A model generated the notes under the pieces. It saw only the letters and a program-made list of their open reading frames with translations, was not told where the DNA came from and did not search any database. Shown here piece after piece: positions 23,123 through 25,187 of a stretch of 25,187 nucleotides of DNA. The stretch is from assembly GCA_022865625.1 (NCBI GenBank), contig JALHTB010000056.1:1-25187 (forward strand), written 5' to 3'. This DNA comes from Candidatus Bathyarchaeota archaeon (GTDB lineage Archaea; Thermoproteota; Bathyarchaeia; 40CM-2-53-6; FEN-987). How positions within the stretch are numbered: position 1 is the first letter of the stretch; each line of letters opens with the position of its first letter. A program made the position numbers and the translations under genes.

Positions 23123-24304
23123 ATGTTGCTCATAGGCGAAGCACTCGTCGGCAAGAACGCTGAGGTTGCACATATTGATCTAGTCATCGGAGAAAAGGAG
23201 GGGCCGGTTGGCAGGGCTTTCGTCGGTGGCTTGACTAACCTGTCCGCTGGCCATACCCCACTCTTGGCGGTGATTCGGCCGAATCTTCCGCCGAAACCTC
23301 ACACTCTGATCGTTCCGAAGGTGACTGTCAAGGGAATGGAGGACGCAGCTAGGATATTTGGGCCAGCTCAATCAGCAGTTGCCAAAGCCGTCGCAGATGC
23401 TGTTGAAGAAGGCATAATCCCGAAGGACAAGATCGACGACTGGGTGGTCATATGCAGTGTCTTCATTCACCCTGACGCCCGCGACTATCGCAAGATCTAT
23501 CACTACAACTATGGCGCAACGAAACTTGCCCTGAGAAGAGCGATGGCGAACTACCCAAGCCTCGAGAAAGTGATGTATGAGAAAGACAGGGCGATACACC
23601 CGATAATGGGATTCAGAGTCCCTCGCCTCTGGAACCCCCCCTACCTCCAAATCGCACTCGACATAACAGACATCGAGAAGGCAAAAGAGGTCCTCAAGCA
23701 ACTGCCTGCGAGCGACAGGATCATAATCGAAGCTGGTACCCCGCTCGTCAAGAAATACGGCACAGGAGTCATTCACGAGCTCAGAGCAGTCGCGAAAGAC
23801 TCGTTCATAATAGCGGACCTAAAGACCCTCGATGTCGGGCAAGTGGAGGTTGACGTATCCTTCGAAGAGACTGCAGATGCGGTAGTTGCTTCCGGACTAG
23901 CATCCAAGGAGACAGTAGACAAGTTCATCTACGAAGCAAAGAGGCTCGGCATATACTCGATCGTCGACATGATGGATGTCTCGGATCCACTGAAGATACT
24001 CAAAAGCTACAAACAGCCCCCGGATGTCGTGATCATCCATAGAGGAATTGATGCGGAGAAAGGCAAAGGATCAAGGTGGAGCCTGATCAGCGAAATCAAG
24101 AAGGCTTCCAAGGAAGCAAAACTGCTCGTTGCAGTTGCTGGAGGGATAGAACCAAGCAACCTCAAGACCGCCCTAGAGGCGCAAGCAGACATCATAATCG
24201 TCGGACGATACATTACCCAATCAAGGGACGTAAACCGGGCCACTAGGGACTTCCTAGATCAGCTAGGACCCGACATAGATCTCTTCAGAGTCCATGTGGA
24301 ATAG
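23123..24304 (+). CDS. fae-hps: Bifunctional formaldehyde-activating enzyme/3-hexulose-6-phosphate synthase
   Basis: The N-terminal Fae domain (about 1-160) condenses formaldehyde with tetrahydromethanopterin; its active-site His is in [10 protein letters not shown]. The C-terminal Hps domain (about 175-393) is a TIM barrel joining formaldehyde and ribulose-5-phosphate ([60 protein letters not shown]). Archaea without an oxidative pentose pathway use the reverse Hps direction to make ribulose-5-phosphate, with Fae scavenging the formaldehyde. I choose the ATG at 23123 because family proteins start just before LIGEALVG; the frame runs up to TTG 23087. 393 residues, normal. The fused form is characteristic of archaea. 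Confidence 0.93.
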   Translation: MLLIGEALVGKNAEVAHIDLVIGEKEGPVGRAFVGGLTNLSAGHTPLLAVIRPNLPPKPHTLIVPKVTVKGMEDAARIFGPAQSAVAKAVADAVEEGIIPKDKIDDWVVICSVFIHPDARDYRKIYHYNYGATKLALRRAMANYPSLEKVMYEKDRAIHPIMGFRVPRLWNPPYLQIALDITDIEKAKEVLKQLPASDRIIIEAGTPLVKKYGTGVIHELRAVAKDSFIIADLKTLDVGQVEVDVSFEETADAVVASGLASKETVDKFIYEAKRLGIYSIVDMMDVSDPLKILKSYKQPPDVVIIHRGIDAEKGKGSRWSLISEIKKASKEAKLLVAVAGGIEPSNLKTALEAQADIIIVGRYITQSRDVNRATRDFLDQLGPDIDLFRVHVE

Positions 24305-24352
24305 TACAGCACATCTGCTGGGCATCCTCATCCGCAGTTCGAAACAAGGGTT

Positions 24353-24398
24353 GCTCGATTAGATTGCCCGCCGCCGGGCAAAGATCAGCCTATCGAGC
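24353..24398. ncRNA. Nested hairpin between fae-hps and the small downstream gene
   Basis: An outer stem GCTCGAT (24353-24359) with ATCGAGC (24392-24398) encloses a perfect inner hairpin TTGCCCG-CCGC-CGGGCAA (24364-24381). It starts 48 nt after the fae-hps stop and ends 63 nt before the next ATG. It might be a terminator, a leader structure or an independent RNA. An ACA lies at 24401, but its distance to the inner stem (20 nt) does not suit an H/ACA guide. Confidence 0.45.
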
Positions 24399-24461
24399 TC
24401 ACATAACAAGCGAACAGGTCATATCGGAGTCCCTGCATCATGACGGAGAAGGCACTCTAAC

Positions 24462-24794
24462 ATGGAGGTTCAGAAAACCGGCACAATCGTCGGAATCATG
24501 CAAAGCGAAGATCCTGTGAAGGTTCGCGTTCAAGTTAGACTCGATGAGGAAACGCTTGAACAACGAGTGAAGCCATTTCCAAAGTCAGAACAGGAGAGAA
24601 TGACCCAGCAGATGACAGACAACATTGCTAGGCAGCTCCGCACAGCGATTCCAAGTGCTCTCATAATGGGACCTGGGTTTTCTGGTCCATCAGGACCCAA
24701 CGTCGAGGAGTGGCTTATTCCGGCAGACCAAGCCTCAAAGCTATCGATAGGGAAGAGAGTCAGGGTCAGCCTAGAACTTCTTGAAGAAGAGTAG
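24462..24794 (+). CDS. Conserved-looking small protein of unknown function
   Basis: 110 residues, ATG start. Not recognised. It begins and ends with beta strands (KTGTIVGIMQSEDPVKVRVQVRL and SIGKRVRVSLELLEEE) around a helical middle (SEQERMTQQMTDNIARQLRTAI), with a Gly/Pro-rich loop MGPGFSGPSGP. There is no signal peptide, membrane segment or zinc site. The outer strands could form a small barrel. A structured element lies upstream, and the next gene starts 60 nt later with its own TATA-like box. Confidence 0.65.
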   Translation: MEVQKTGTIVGIMQSEDPVKVRVQVRLDEETLEQRVKPFPKSEQERMTQQMTDNIARQLRTAIPSALIMGPGFSGPSGPNVEEWLIPADQASKLSIGKRVRVSLELLEEE

Positions 24795-24810
24795 GCCTGA
24801 GTGTCCGCGC

Positions 24811-24819
24811 AAGGCTTTA
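24811..24819 (+). promoter_or_regulatory. TATA-like box of the last gene
   Basis: GCTTTAAGG lies about 40 nt before the TTG at 24855, within the 60-bp gap after the small protein gene. Confidence 0.45.
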
Positions 24820-24854
24820 AGGTGCGTGGCCAGCCGACTTTCCGGTGACGAGCC

Positions 24855-25187
24855 TTGACTGAAGAGAGAATCATAAAGATGCCCGAGGAGTGGGGCGGGG
24901 TCGTCCCTACTGAAGCCTTTCTCAACGAAGGGCGTAAGATTGTGGACGAAGCGTTGAAGGCTAAGGTACCGCTCAGATTGATCGGCGGCGTCGCGATTCG
25001 TGTTCACAGTGAGAACTTCTCTGATCTCGCCAAGAGGCTGAGCAGACTGGGGCCGGGTGAACAGGAGTACACCGATCTAGACTTCATGTCATACGCAAAG
25101 CTCCGAGACGCCGTGCGCAAGTTCTTCGAATCTAATGGCTACCGCAAGAGAAGGACTACTCTATCTTCCGCAGCGACGCAACGCCAC
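24855..25187 (+). CDS. Nucleotidyltransferase-like protein, 3' end outside window
   Basis: Open from TTG at 24855 to the edge (111 residues). VPLRLIGGVAIRVHS resembles the G-G-x-A start of the nucleotidyltransferase fold, and EYTDLDFMSYAK places a D-x-D pair at the right distance for its metal site. Related stand-alone proteins occur in many archaea and bacteria as unassigned nucleotidyltransferases, including the MNT/AbiEii type of toxin. No partner antitoxin is visible on the left, and the right side is cut off. ATG at 24879 is another possible start, but would remove little conserved sequence. Confidence 0.7.
   Translation, partial: MTEERIIKMPEEWGGVVPTEAFLNEGRKIVDEALKAKVPLRLIGGVAIRVHSENFSDLAKRLSRLGPGEQEYTDLDFMSYAKLRDAVRKFFESNGYRKRRTTLSSAATQRH

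Noticed and set aside
24353..24403. H/ACA guide RNA.
   Set aside because: An ACA follows the outer stem, but it is 20 nt from the upper stem, not 14-16, and I see no kink-turn.
1..25187. CRISPR array, insertion sequence, prophage or integrase.
   Set aside because: I saw no repeat-spacer pattern, transposase, integrase or terminal inverted repeats on either strand.

Overview
The window is archaeal chromosomal DNA. It encodes ribosomal proteins L44e and S27e, aIF2-alpha, Nop10, an AglB/STT3 oligosaccharyltransferase, RadA, a family B DNA polymerase and a Fae-Hps fusion. Its promoters have TATA-like boxes, GTG and TTG starts are common, and many genes are joined by 4-base TTGA/GTGA stop-start overlaps. 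I cannot fix the lineage. The densely interrupted tRNA and the interrupted polymerase gene would suit a TACK- or Asgard-like uncultured archaeon; that is inference.

Layout. 1-2220 (-): a protein combining an ArsR-like HTH, an ATP-cone and a class III ribonucleotide reductase-like region, cut by the window edge. 2409-3940: uridine phosphorylase and a HAD phosphatase, convergent. 4079-4245: a tRNA-Glu gene that folds into a standard tRNA only if four short introns are removed. 4326-7107: an M49 metallopeptidase and a nicotinamidase, divergent around two adjacent palindromes. 7250-8710: a translation cluster (L44e, S27e, aIF2-alpha, Nop10). 8740-13356 (-): AglB and a two-gene ABC exporter. 13649-16037 (-): a P-loop kinase, a PPi-type phosphofructokinase and an archaeal class I aldolase, a small glycolysis/gluconeogenesis block. 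16213-17201: a corrinoid protein and a small unknown protein. 17388-21939: RadA, a zinc-ribbon RecA-fold paralogue with degraded ATPase motifs, an 84-residue helical protein and an exonuclease-dead family B polymerase. 22043-25187: a secreted protein, a CsaA-like tRNA-binding protein, Fae-Hps, a small unknown protein and a truncated nucleotidyltransferase-like gene.

Two observations stand out and support each other. First, the tRNA-Glu gene (167 nt) gives a clean 79-nt tRNA with encoded CCA after removal of 14-, 27-, 24- and 23-nt introns, each fitting a bulge-helix-bulge (BHB) pattern cut at the same place in each bulge. Second, the polymerase gene is broken inside its motif B by an in-frame TAG and a shift of frame, and the break is exactly a 32-nt segment that folds as a BHB with a stem-loop. 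Splicing it restores the conserved motif and a 744-residue polymerase. The organism therefore probably has a tRNA splicing endonuclease of relaxed specificity that also processes an mRNA for a repair-type polymerase. The operon around that polymerase looks like an archaeal counterpart of a RecA-like/polymerase mutasome; this is inference from gene content.
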